A stretch of 64,000 nucleotides of DNA from Willaertia magna. Taxonomy: Eukaryota; Heterolobosea; Eutetramitea; Acrasida; Naegleriidae. The stretch covers positions 62,001-126,000 of the forward strand of contig CADWAF010001999.1 in NCBI GenBank assembly GCA_902984215.1, given 5' to 3'. Positions within the stretch are counted from its first letter, which is position 1; every line of letters starts with the position of its first letter. This document shows, piece after piece, positions 20,515 through 30,184 of the stretch. A program made the translations under genes and the position numbers. The notes beneath the pieces are model-generated. The model worked only from the letters and a program-made list of their open reading frames with translations. It was not told the DNA's origin and made no database searches.

Positions 20515-22245
20515 ATGACTGATAAAGAGGAAGAACATCCAACAATAGACTTTACTTATAGTTATGAAGAGGAAGAGGAAGAAGCACCTAAATCAAAAAA
20601 CACTCCAAAGAATTTTTCAAATTCAAGACCAGCCTCGACCTTAATAAATTATATGGAGAAATATACCCATGATGGAACTGATTATACAAATGATAATGTA
20701 GATGTTGATGATAGAGTACATATATTAAGGAATGATAATACAAGTAATGATAAAAATATTAAGGAACATACAGATGAGGAACATTTTGATGAAGAATTTC
20801 AAGGGGATTTTGAGGATAATCATCCTACAGATGATCATAATTTGAGGGATGAAGAACCAATTATTAATTCTGGAAATTTAAATGAAGATCGTCGTAATTC
20901 ACATGATGAGAATACTGAACTAAATTTTAGTGAAATGAATTATAAGGGAGAGGATAGTGAAGACGCAGAAGTTATAATGTTAAAGAAAAAGATAAAGAAA
21001 GATGCAAGTGTAATAAGAAAATTAAAAAAAGAAAATGATCTAATGAAAGAACAGTTAGTTCAATTAAATCAACTTGTAGATGAACAATTAAGTCAGAACG
21101 GGATAAAGTTACCCAAGCCAAAGCTAACAGTAAAAACGGTGTTAGTGGGGAATGAATCGGAATTAAAAACTTTAAGAAAACAACAAGAGATTGATAAGAA
21201 AACAATAGAAACTTTAAAGAAACAATTGTATACTGAGGGAAGTCCTGAGAGAGTTAAACAGTTAGAAGGAAAGCTAAAGGAGGTTTGTAAACAATTAGAA
21301 GAACTGAAAGAAGAAAATAAAGGCTTGAAAATCATTCAAAGGGAACAATCTAAGGCTTTAGAAAGTAATGAACAAGATAAAACGATAGATCAAATGAAGA
21401 ATGAATCTAGATTTTTGAATGGAAAAATAGAAAATTTAAAATCTAAGAATAAGGAATTAGAAGAGATTATTGCACAGAAATCTAAAATGTTAACAGTTCA
21501 AGAACAAAAGGCTTATAAATTAGAAGCAATTTTAAAGAAAAAGAATTTAACAGAGGATGGTATTGCAAAGATTGAAGAATTAACGAAACAAGTAGACGAT
21601 CATGCGCAAACCAGTGATAAATTATCTAAGGAGGTTGGTGTTCTTAGGAGAGCAAAAGATGTTGCTGAAAAGAAATTCAAGATGGCATCTGTGCAATTCA
21701 AACAAGAGCAAAAGAAATTAATTCAAGAAAATCAAGAGCTTAGACAAGTTTTGGAAAAGAGAGAAAAGGATGTAAGAAGTTTAAATATGATACTTAAACA
21801 AAACAACTTGTCTCAATTCATGATAAATCTAAGCCCTTTGCCTACCCCTAATACAGCTTTAAATCTAGAGAATGTACCAACCTCACCTACAGGTACTAAC
21901 AACAGTGGAAGTAATAACAGAAGGGCCAGTCCTAAACCTCACTTAACAAATGTTGTAACAAACAACAATAAGGGAACTGTCTCGAAACCAAAAGTGACAA
22001 AGCCAGCCATTCGAAAGAAAAACAGTATTCAAAAATTGGAAGAAAAGAAGAAGATTGGCGAAATAGCTAATCAAAATAATGTAGAAGAAGAATTAGGAGC
22101 AGACGCTTTTGAAGATTTAGGAGATGATTTCGATGAGGATTTTGTGGAAGAAGCTGAAATACCTACCAATAACAATAATGATACCGAAATAACAAAACAA
22201 AAAGCAATATCTGAAGATGTTTCGATATTCAGACCTAGTTTTTAA
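20515..22245 (+). CDS. Coiled-coil protein, lebercilin-like (tentative)
   Basis: 576 residues. The N-terminal ~150 are acidic with Asn/Asp runs. Residues ~155-440 form an almost continuous coiled coil rich in Lys, Glu and Gln heptads. A Pro/Ser/Asn linker and an acidic tail (DAFEDLGDDFDEDF) follow. Within the coil, LKIIQREQSKALES and the later AEKKFKMASVQFKQEQKKL resemble lebercilin (LCA5), a ciliary microtubule-associated protein that binds intraflagellar transport machinery. Coiled coils are easily mis-assigned, so the family call is weak, while coiled-coil status is certain. No intron. Confidence 0.6.
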   Translation: MTDKEEEHPTIDFTYSYEEEEEEAPKSKNTPKNFSNSRPASTLINYMEKYTHDGTDYTNDNVDVDDRVHILRNDNTSNDKNIKEHTDEEHFDEEFQGDFEDNHPTDDHNLRDEEPIINSGNLNEDRRNSHDENTELNFSEMNYKGEDSEDAEVIMLKKKIKKDASVIRKLKKENDLMKEQLVQLNQLVDEQLSQNGIKLPKPKLTVKTVLVGNESELKTLRKQQEIDKKTIETLKKQLYTEGSPERVKQLEGKLKEVCKQLEELKEENKGLKIIQREQSKALESNEQDKTIDQMKNESRFLNGKIENLKSKNKELEEIIAQKSKMLTVQEQKAYKLEAILKKKNLTEDGIAKIEELTKQVDDHAQTSDKLSKEVGVLRRAKDVAEKKFKMASVQFKQEQKKLIQENQELRQVLEKREKDVRSLNMILKQNNLSQFMINLSPLPTPNTALNLENVPTSPTGTNNSGSNNRRASPKPHLTNVVTNNNKGTVSKPKVTKPAIRKKNSIQKLEEKKKIGEIANQNNVEEELGADAFEDLGDDFDEDFVEEAEIPTNNNNDTEITKQKAISEDVSIFRPSF

Positions 22246-22340
22246 CTTTATCATAAATTAATTATAACATTGTACATAGTTTTTTATTGTCTCTTCTTAT
22301 AAATAAAACAAGATCCCACAAGGAAAAATTTACATAAAAA

Positions 22341-22662
22341 TTATTGTTGTTGTTGTTGCTCTTCAAGTGGACTTGGTCCATCAGGTCCGATTTGACCAAC
22401 ATTTCTTGGAATTGCTTCATCATGAGTTTCAACTTCACCTTCAACTTTTTCAATAACTGCTTCTCTGAAAGCATTGATTTTTCTCATTTCAATTTTTCTG
22501 ACTTTTGGATCTTTAATAACACGTCTTAAGAAATAACCATTTAATTGGATGTATCTTAAGAAAGATAAACCTCCTTTGTATACCTAAAAATATTTAACAG
22601 TAAGATGTTTTCGGATGTAAAAAAATTTAAAAATGATGAAAAAAACGTACTTGTTCAGACAT
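22341..22662 (-). CDS. 84-residue basic/acidic protein with 12-nt first exon
   Basis: ATG at 22662; exon 1 is only four codons (MSEQ, 22662-22651), then a 67-nt intron with a GTACG donor and TTTTTAG acceptor, then exon 2 (22583-22341). Exon 2 begins VYKGGLSFLRYIQLNGYFLR, continues with a basic helix (KDPKVRKIEMRKINAFREAV) and ends in an acidic, Gln-rich tail. Without the splice there is no good start codon. The compact aromatic/basic N-terminal part recalls small accessory subunits of mitochondrial complexes, but I cannot place it in a family. It is tail-to-tail with the coiled-coil gene. Confidence 0.65.
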
Positions 22663-22737
22663 TTTTTTTGGCCAATATCCTGCTCAACCAGATCCCTAAA
22701 TTTTACAATCCCGCTCAAATAGATTGGCCAAAAAAAA
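22662..22737. repeat. 15-bp perfect inverted repeat with paired CCAAT/ATTGG
   Basis: TTTTTTTTGGCCAAT at 22662-22676 is the exact reverse complement of ATTGGCCAAAAAAAA at 22723-22737, with a 46-bp spacer. The left arm abuts the start codon of the 84-residue gene. Each arm holds a CCAAT-type pentamer within TTGGCCAA. It may be a promoter element serving divergent genes (next gene start 22950). Confidence 0.6.
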
Positions 22738-22949
22738 AGCAACTTTGAGATCATTGTTAATCAAAAAGTAAATTGCAAATTCTAAATGATGCAACAATAT
22801 TTATTTCTAGTGTGGTTTACTAAGTTATTTTACATGAGTTACTTTAAATGAAATTTTGAATTACATGTGCTTTCCAGAATAAACATTGTTTTTCTCTATT
22901 AATAGCAAGTCAAACATCAACAATTAAATCTGAAAAAAATTGTGAAAAG

Positions 22950-24098
22950 ATGTTGAATAATAACACTAATTGTACCAATAATAATAACATTCATCTAGAG
23001 GAAGAAGAAGATGAACATTTAGTTTTAAGTAATGATGGTACCGGTAAATTCTTTTATAATCGTTCTCTTTGTCCAGAAAAATTACAGTTACAACAAGAAT
23101 TATTAGAAAAACATGAAGGAGCAAATGGTGTCACAATTACAAGTTCTGGAATACAATCAATAAGTGCTTTATTACATGGAATAATACATTCATTAAAAAA
23201 TTCAAAAACTATAAATTTAATTTATACCAATGAGTTATATTGTGATTCTCCACGTTTATTTAAATATTTACAAAATATGTATTCTAATTTACAATTACAC
23301 ATTATTGATATTGTAAACACAAAAAGTATTGAAGAATTATTTATGAGTGATAAATTAAAAAATCAAGATAATATTTTATTCTTTGAAACTTGTAGTAATC
23401 CAAATGGAAATTTATTTGACGTTACTTTAATTGATAAATTAAAGAAACAATCTAAAAAATTAATTACAATTGTAGATAATACATGGTTAACACACGTCAT
23501 TTGTAATCCTTTTCAACTTTCAAATCATATTGATTTTGTCATTACTTCTTTAACAAAATACTATAGTGCAGGACATTGTATTGCAGGAGCAATTATTAGC
23601 AAAGAGAAATTTCAAGGAAAAATTATGAAAAGAGTTGTTGATTGGATGATTATTAATGGAAATCATGTTAGTCCATATCATTGTGAGATAATTTTAAAGA
23701 ATATGAAGAATTTAAAGGAAAGAATTGGAAAGGCTTCACAATTAACGAAACAAGTAGTTTCCTATTTGAAAGGACATGAGAAGGTACATGGGGTTTATCA
23801 TCCAATATGTGAAGATCATGCTACTTTTGGTTTGGTTAAAAGATATTTTAATAATAATGATTATGTTCCAAGTTGTTTTACTTTTCGTGTGAAAGGGACA
23901 AAGGTCGATGTTTTAAAAGTTTTGACCTCTGTCAAAATTTTAGAACATAAAACAAGTTTTGGCGCCAAAATGAGTAGAACGGATCCTTGGCCAAAAGAAG
24001 AAGACGGATTTACAATTGTTAGATTGGCTGTTGGTTATGGAGATAACATTGATCGTATAACTCAAGGGCTAGACGAGATTTTATCAAAACTTGAATAA
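22950..24098 (+). CDS. Cys/Met-metabolism PLP enzyme (cystathionine synthase/lyase family)
   Basis: 382 residues, the usual length of trans-sulfuration PLP enzymes (cystathionine gamma-synthase, beta- and gamma-lyase, methionine gamma-lyase). Seen: SSGIQSISALLHG (PLP-phosphate region), FETCSNPNGNLFDVTLI (family: E.psNP.....Di), the PLP-ring Asp in TIVDNTWLTHV, and the Schiff-base Lys in SLTKYYSAGHCIAGAI. The C-terminal part has SFGAKMSRTDPWP, near the substrate-carboxylate site, and ends IVRLAVGYGDNIDRITQGLD. Short Asn-rich N-terminus with no clear organelle signal suggests a cytosolic enzyme. The GTGGHSD/SLGG-type residues that separate subfamilies are altered, so substrate cannot be fixed. 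No intron. Confidence 0.88.
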   Translation: MLNNNTNCTNNNNIHLEEEEDEHLVLSNDGTGKFFYNRSLCPEKLQLQQELLEKHEGANGVTITSSGIQSISALLHGIIHSLKNSKTINLIYTNELYCDSPRLFKYLQNMYSNLQLHIIDIVNTKSIEELFMSDKLKNQDNILFFETCSNPNGNLFDVTLIDKLKKQSKKLITIVDNTWLTHVICNPFQLSNHIDFVITSLTKYYSAGHCIAGAIISKEKFQGKIMKRVVDWMIINGNHVSPYHCEIILKNMKNLKERIGKASQLTKQVVSYLKGHEKVHGVYHPICEDHATFGLVKRYFNNNDYVPSCFTFRVKGTKVDVLKVLTSVKILEHKTSFGAKMSRTDPWPKEEDGFTIVRLAVGYGDNIDRITQGLDEILSKLE

Positions 24099-24546
24099 TT
24101 TTTTAAAAATAAAAACAAATTTTTGTAGCAGTAAAAAGACAGTTGTGGATTTTAATTTATGGGTTAAGTACTACAAGCAGTATTATGACTAGATGAAGCT
24201 CTTTTGTGGTTAGTATTTGTCTTTAACAGGCAAAATTGCAACAAAAATTTTTGAGTCATTTGATTGGACGAAAAATTGTAAGAAACTCTTTTGAAAAAAT
24301 TATCTAAAGCACCACCAATTAGATTTGTGCTCTCAAGTGTTTTTTGTTCATTCCGCACCTTTCCCGACTTGTTAACAAAACAATCCTGATTTAACTACTT
24401 TCTAACAATTTGTTGCAAATCTTTTTAAAAACTAGCCTTGTTCTAGTTTCCCACTCTTACTTTCAAAATTTTACTCTTTTCAACTTGTTGTTAGAAACTA
24501 ACAAAATAAAAAAAGGCTAAAATTTAAAGGAAAAGGCTACAGGAAA
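24099..24546. other. Intergenic region
   Basis: 448 bp between two + strand genes. A 64-codon minus-strand ORF here (24164-24358) lacks coding character. No RNA gene or repeat seen. Confidence 0.5.
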
Positions 24547-27242
24547 ATGCCAAGAAAGAAGACTACCCCAAAGAAATCTACAACTACCTCATCTAATAAT
24601 AATAATAATGGGAACAGTAATGATGGTAGCGGTAGTAATGGATCACCTTCAAGAGAAGGTAAAAAAAACTCAAGTCCAGTAAATGGAAAGAAGAGAAAAG
24701 GTTTTATTTCTTCAAAAAAGAAGGATTTTACTGCAACTGAAACTTTTAAAAGATCTTTAAATGTTGCAATTTATTTTTCAAGGCTACATGAAAATAAATT
24801 AGTACATGAAGAAATTACAGAATTACCATTAGAATATGGTATTGAAAATTTAGATATTTATTTAGCTATAAGAAATGTAATTTTATATGTTTGGTGGTCA
24901 GATTGTAAAACATTTATTGAATATAATAATTTAATTGAAGTTTTACCAAAATTAGAATATATTGAAAAATTTAATAATAGATTAACTGATGAAGAATTAA
25001 TAGATATGATTAAACAAACTTATATATTTTTAAATAGATATGGTTATATTAATTATGGTTATTTGCCAAAAAGTATAAAAACAACAACAATACATAAAAA
25101 CTCAAATAGTGAACGTCACATTATTGTTATTGGAGGTGGAATTTCTGGAATAATTGCAACTAAACAATTATTATCTTTTGGATTTAAAGTTACTTTACTA
25201 GAAGCAAGATCTAGATTAGGAGGTAGAATGTTTACAGATAATTCATGGTCAAATAACGCTCCTGTTGACATAGGAGCCTCAATTGTTACCTGTTCTGCTG
25301 CCTCACCTATCGTTGCAATTGCTAGACAAACTGATATCCATTTAGAACAGATAGGAACGGATAATCAATTATTTCAATCTAATGGTGAACAATTACCTAA
25401 AGATTTGGATGATAAATATCAAACAATGTTTAATGAACTTTTAGATAAGGCTTGTTCTTTAAGGTATGAAACAACTAATAAGGAATTGAAGGAAAGATTT
25501 AAACATTTAAATACATTTGAAGATGTTCATCATCCTTTTAAAGATGAACATTTGCAAGCAAAGAATGATTTATCTTTAGGTTTAGTTTTGAATGAGATTA
25601 TTAAAGAAGAAATTGAACAAGCACCAAAAGAAGAAAGAGAAAGAATGAAAGAAGCTTTATATTGGCATTGTGCTAATTTAGATTATGGTGTTGGACACGA
25701 TATGGAACCAGCCTCTTTGTGTCATTGGGTAAGTACAGAAATAATTAGTTAATGTTAATTATTTAATTCTTTCAGGATCAAGATGATGTTTACGAATTAG
25801 GTGGAGAACACTTTTTTGTAAAAGAAGGTTTTACACAAATGATAAATATGTTATGTAATGATGGACAAGAGTTGGCTACTAATGTGATACATTTAAATGA
25901 AATGGTAACTGAAATAGATTATTCAAACAGAGATTGTATTAAGGTTCATACAACAACTACACCTAAATTACCACAAAAACATTTAAATCCAATACAAGAA
26001 AAACTACGTGCGCCTTCATGCCCAAGTCCTAAGGATGAGGTTTATGAATGTGATGCTGTTTTATTGACAGTTCCATTGGGAGTATTACAAGGTAAACAAA
26101 AAGAATTAAATAATTTAGTGTTTAATCCACCTCTACCTGAATGGAAAATGAAATCCATTCGTAGATTAGGATTTGGATTACTCAACAAAATAATATTAGA
26201 ATTTGAATATGTATTTTGGGAAAAAGATCAATTTTATTTTGGTTTAACGCATAACAATGTTGATGAAAGAGGGTTTTGCTATTTATTTTGGAATTTATAT
26301 CCTTTAACAAAGAAACCAATATTATGTGGATTAGTGGCGGGTAAGGCAGCTTTTGAGTTAGAAGAGAATGAGAAGAATATAGGTTATATTAAATCTAAAG
26401 TTATGAAATATTTAAAGAAAGCATTCCCTTGGTCTTTAAATCTTCCTGATCCAAAACGTATAATAAGAACTAATTGGTATAATGATCCATTCAGTACTGG
26501 TTCTTATAGTTATGTAAGGCTAGGGTCAACTGGGGAAGATTATGATATATTAGCTGAGTCAATTGACAATAGAATTTACTTTGGAGGTGAACATACCTGT
26601 AGGAAATATCCTGCCACTGTTATGGGTGCTGTTGTTAGTGGACTTAGAGAATCTGCTAAAATTGATAAATATTTTGAAAACACTGTAATAAGTGATACTA
26701 AATTGTCTCAAAGAATAATACAGACAGATTTGACAGAACAAACATTAAATTTGAAAGAAAAGAAAATACAATTGACAGATGTTATACCCAATGTATCAAC
26801 TGCTAGTAGCAGTACAGAACCATTAATTGTGAATAATAATGTAGATATAGCCAAAGAGAATACACTAATTGTGACTGAAATCTCTAATGTAAATGATAAA
26901 AAGCATAGAGGATGGAGAAGAAATGCCATGAAACAACAACCAATAGAAGCTGATGAGATTATAGTAATTGATGATGATGATGATGACGAAGAGTTATCAC
27001 CCAAAAAACAGCAAAAGTTGGATGCGGCTGTAAATCAAACCTTCAAGTATCAACCTATTTACACTTTTCAAGCACCACCACCTGGTTTACCTCCTCATGT
27101 AGCTGCTACACAACCACCAATGCCCAATATGCCATTTCCTTTTCCACCTTACCACCCTCCAATGATGTATTATAATTATCCTCCACCTCCATTCCCTTAT
27201 CAACAACATACCCCTTCTTATTACAACAATGACAAAAAGTAG
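24547..27242 (+). CDS. LSD1/KDM1-like SWIRM and FAD amine oxidase
   Basis: Exons 24547-25728 and 25776-27242 with a 47-nt intron; 882 residues. After a basic Ser/Asn-rich N-terminus, a SWIRM-like domain (~60-175, ending YGYINYGYLP) precedes the FAD-binding Rossmann motif at ~191 (IIVIGGGISG) and EARSRLGGRM. The splice joins ...CHW to DQDDVYELGG, as expected in histone-demethylase-type amine oxidases. LLNKIILEF holds the Lys equivalent to LSD1 K661, and RIYFGGEHT...PATVMGAVVSG is the C-terminal FAD motif. The ~100-residue coiled-coil tower that binds CoREST in animal LSD1 is not evident, so it resembles the plant FLD/LDL group. The C-terminal tail (~690 on) is acidic, then Pro/Tyr-rich. Likely a nuclear lysine demethylase acting on mono/dimethyl H3K4, by family inference. 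Confidence 0.88.
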
Positions 27243-27386
27243 TAGTCTTAATGATATTAAGAATAAAAACAAAATTCAAGTCAGCCAGCACCAACAATCT
27301 CATGTATTAGTATTGAGCGTTTTTAAGGATATATATCCAGAACATTATTTTTTAACCTAGCTCCCTAAGATTCTGTTGATATCATC

Positions 27387-27473
27387 TCCCGCATAGTCCA
27401 GTGGCTAGGATACCTGGCTTTCAATAAACCTAAAAGTCCCCAGGAGGCCCGGGTTCGATTCCCGGTGTGGGAA
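27387..27473 (+). tRNA. tRNA-Glu (TTC) with 15-nt intron
   Basis: Acceptor arms TCCCGCA and TGTGGGA pair (one G-U), discriminator A at 27473. D-arm region AGTCCAGTGGCTAGGAT is typical of tRNA-Glu. The anticodon stem CCTGG/CCAGG closes the loop C-U-UUC-A-C once a 15-nt intron (27424-27438, ATAAACCTAAAAGTC) is removed between positions 37 and 38, the canonical nuclear intron site. T-stem CCGGG/CCCGG with loop TTCGATT carries the B-box GGTTCGATTCC. A T-run from 27476 is the Pol III terminator. Encodes tRNA for GAA (and GAG by wobble). Confidence 0.96.
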
Positions 27474-27514
27474 AGTTTTTTGTTATTAATTTAATTTTAA
27501 AAACAAAACTTTAG

Positions 27515-27878
27515 CTGCCTCATTCTCTTCTTGTTTTGCCTTGCAACAACGCAGAGCATTCCATCAAACCGTCTAGAATTTTAAATATTTTACATCAAAT
27601 TGGAGAAAACGTTCCACGGGGTGGAACTCTATTTGAAATGATGGTACCTTTAACAAAAGAGAATGTTTCTTCTTTCGATAGTGTACAATACGAATTTATG
27701 GGTTTTGTATTTAAATCCAAAATTTAGATGTGGCATGATTCCTCAAATGTATTACTTACAAGAACTCTATCACAACGCAGAGTTATATTATGATACAGAG
27801 ATTCATTCAGTAATTTGGGAAGTTAAAGAAGGACAGATTGTAAAGAATAATAATACAGCACTAAGATTAATTCGATGA
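27515..27878 (+). pseudogene. Frameshifted gene remnant next to tRNA-Glu
   Basis: Two abutting coding-like frames: the first (open from 27515, no ATG, includes ILHQIGENVPRGGTLFEM and FDSVQYEFMGFVFK) ends at TAG 27727. The second continues without a gap in another frame (FRCGMIPQMYYLQELYHNAE, then IHSVIWEVKEGQI) to TGA at 27878. The switch lies around AAATCCAAAATTTAG and is what one extra base would produce. I found no GT-AG intron of the right length that repairs it, and no start codon for the first part. It could be a decayed gene, a sequencing error, or a spliced gene whose 5' exon I missed beyond the tRNA (the first frame begins after a TTTAG). Product not recognised. Confidence 0.35.
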
Positions 27879-27976
27879 TCCTATTATTATTCACAAGTTT
27901 AGTCACATAAACACTTTACAAAGAGTGCAATTTCACACAAGCTGAACTGCAATAAAAAAAATAATTCCACAATTTT

Positions 27977-28405
27977 ATGAGTTTGACTTACCCAATTCAA
28001 GTTGGATCATTAAGAACTGGCTCATATATAATAATTAATGATTTTCCCTGTAGAATAACAAGTTATATAACTAATAAACCTGGTAAAACGGGTACGTCAA
28101 AAGCACATATAACGGCTGTCGATATTTTCACAGGACAACAAATAGAAATAATTTATCCAACAAGAACGGAAGTTCTAGCCCCATTTGTGTTAATAAAAGA
28201 ATATCAATTAATAGATATTACTAATGATGGATATTTATCTTTAATGACAGATAATGGTGATGAAAAGTGTGATATTAAATTAACAGATAATGAAATTGGA
28301 TTAAAATTAAAAAAGTTATTTGAAAATGAAAAGGAAAGTACAATTATTGTTGAAATTATTTGTGCTATGGGAAGGGAACAAGTTGTAGATTTTAAGGTTA
28401 ATTAA
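27977..28405 (+). CDS. Divergent translation factor eIF5A
   Basis: 142 residues, slightly shorter than typical eIF5A (~155). eIF5A relieves ribosome stalling and depends on hypusine, made on one Lys. Seen: TYPIQVGSLRTGSYI at the N-terminus, FPCRIT, then the hypusine loop, DIFTGQQIEI, QLIDITNDGYLSLMTDNGD, and C-terminal IICAMGREQVVDF. The usual loop STSKTGKHGHAK reads TNKPGKTGTSKAH here; the target Lys (K37) is kept, but both flanking His residues and the first Thr-Gly context are changed. Those positions matter for deoxyhypusine synthase recognition, so modification is uncertain. The acidic N-terminal extension is absent. Likely a diverged paralogue beside a standard eIF5A elsewhere in the genome (inference). 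No intron. Confidence 0.88.
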   Translation: MSLTYPIQVGSLRTGSYIIINDFPCRITSYITNKPGKTGTSKAHITAVDIFTGQQIEIIYPTRTEVLAPFVLIKEYQLIDITNDGYLSLMTDNGDEKCDIKLTDNEIGLKLKKLFENEKESTIIVEIICAMGREQVVDFKVN

Positions 28406-28418
28406 ATAATATTTAGTA

Positions 28419-28757
28419 TTAAAATTCAATTTCTTCACAAATGGTTAGATATGGATCTGCTGTAATTTCCTTTTCAATGTGTTTGAAATTAGTATCTTTT
28501 TTCCAATTTACTTCAAAAATAAATTTTAGTAAAGTATCGTCTTCTGTTTTAAATTCATATTGTAAATCTGATTCATTAAAAATATTAAAAATATATAATT
28601 TATTAGTTGCTAAACCTTTAACAGTTATTGTTTCAATAAATTGAAAAAGATTTTCAGTATTGGAATCATCTTGGTCAATAATCCATTTCACTTCAACATT
28701 ATGACTAGTTAAATACTCCACTGTAATTTCAAGAAAAAGCGTTCGTTGCACAGACAT
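28419..28757 (-). CDS. Hypothetical 112-residue protein
   Basis: 112 residues, ATG behind AAAAA. Predicted beta-rich alternating pattern (TLFLEITVEYL, VEVKWIIDQD, TITVKGL, LLKFIFEVNW), acidic at both middle and end. The stop codons of this gene and the convergent eIF5A gene are about 14 bp apart, so their 3' UTRs must overlap. Codon use is normal for the region. No family recognised. Confidence 0.6.
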   Translation of the reverse strand: MSVQRTLFLEITVEYLTSHNVEVKWIIDQDDSNTENLFQFIETITVKGLATNKLYIFNIFNESDLQYEFKTEDDTLLKFIFEVNWKKDTNFKHIEKEITADPYLTICEEIEF

Positions 28758-28931
28758 TTTTTAAAGTTAAAGAGCATAACAAGTTTACAACAAAAAGCTT
28801 ATTCAGTTTATAATAACTAGTTATTACAATAGCTAGTTAAAAGAAAGTTAAAAATTTATGTGTTGAATGGTAAACATATCTGTACAAATAAATAAATTCC
28901 CTTATTTACAATAAATATTAAATAAAAATAA

Positions 28932-30111
28932 ATGGATCAAGAAGTGAGAGCAGTAATCATTGACAACGGATCAGGGTAAGTAGATATTCTGTTATCAGTT
29001 AAAAGTTAATCATATCCGGTTCAGCATGTGTAAGGCTGGTATGTCTGGGGATGATGCTCCAAAAGCAGTATTCTCCAGCATCGTAGGGTATCCAAAACAT
29101 AAAGGAATAATGATGGGGGTTGGGCAAAAAGACTGTTTTGTAGGAGATGAAGCTCAAGCTAAGAGAGGAATACTTAAACTTTCTTATCCTATAGAACACG
29201 GTATCGTACAAAATTGGGACGAAATGACTAAGATATGGAATCATACTTTTTACAATGAATTAAGGGTTTCACCTGAAGAACATCCTGTACTGTTAACTGA
29301 GGCACCTTTAAATCCAAAACATAATAGAGAGAAAACAACAGAAATTATGTTCGAAACATTTTCCGTTCCTAAACTATTCATAGCCATTCAAGCAGTTCTA
29401 TCTCTCTACGCCTCTGGTAGAACTACTGGAGTTGTTTTTGATTCGGGGGATGGTGTTTCTCATACAGTACCAGTGTTTGAAGGTTACTCTGTACCTCATG
29501 CTGTCCAACGATTAGATCTTGCAGGTAGAGATTTAACCAATGCTTTGGTTAAATTCTTAACTGAAAGTGGATATAGCCTAACAAATGGTGGTGAAAGAGA
29601 AATCGTAAGGGATATTAAGGAAAAACTTTGTTTTGTAGCAATGGATTTCAAAGAAACTGAGGCAGATTACGCTAAGGATTGTAGTAAATACAAAATGAAT
29701 TATGAATTACCTGATGGAAATGTAATTGATGTTGGAAGTGAAAGGTATAAAACTCCAGAAGTATTGTTTGACCCAACACTAATAGGGAAAGAACTTTGTG
29801 GAATTCATCAAGCCACTTATGAAACTGTAAATGCTTGTGATATTGATATTAGAAGGGATTTGTTAAATAACATTGTTTTATCTGGTGGTACAACAATGTT
29901 TCCAGGGTTGTCTGACAGACTTTCTGCTGAAGTGTCCTTATTGGCTCCCTCAGGTGTTTCCATTAAAGTTTCTGCTCCTTCAGAAAGAAAATATTCTGTA
30001 TGGATTGGTGGTTCTGTACTAGCATCGTTATCTACCTTCCAACAAATGTGGATTACAAAAGAGGAATATGATGAATACGGTAGCTCAGTTGTACATAAAA
30101 AATCAATGTAA
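28932..30111 (+). CDS. Actin (divergent paralogue)
   Basis: Exons 28932-28975 and 29025-30111; the 49-nt intron splits the Gly codon of DNGSG-MCKAG. The product is 376 residues, the standard actin length. All nucleotide-binding blocks are present: DNGSGMCKAG (phosphate 1), [13 protein letters not shown] (phosphate 2), and the adenosine region with [10 protein letters not shown]; also [18 protein letters not shown] with the methylatable His, and [20 protein letters not shown]. Compared with conventional actin it starts [13 protein letters not shown], reads [15 protein letters not shown] instead of AGFAGDDAPRAVFPS, and ends VVHKKSM instead of IVHRKCF, losing Cys374 and Phe375. Naegleria has a large actin family, so this is probably a diverged member rather than the main isoform. 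Intact and likely functional. Confidence 0.96.
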
Positions 30112-30184
30112 ATACTTTATTGTTTTACAAAATGCATTTTAAGGCATTTTTTGTTATCGTAAATTTTATCTCTAAATAAATAAT

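Noticed and set aside
24164..24358. 64-codon minus-strand ORF in an intergenic region
   Set aside because: No good start context and no coding bias.
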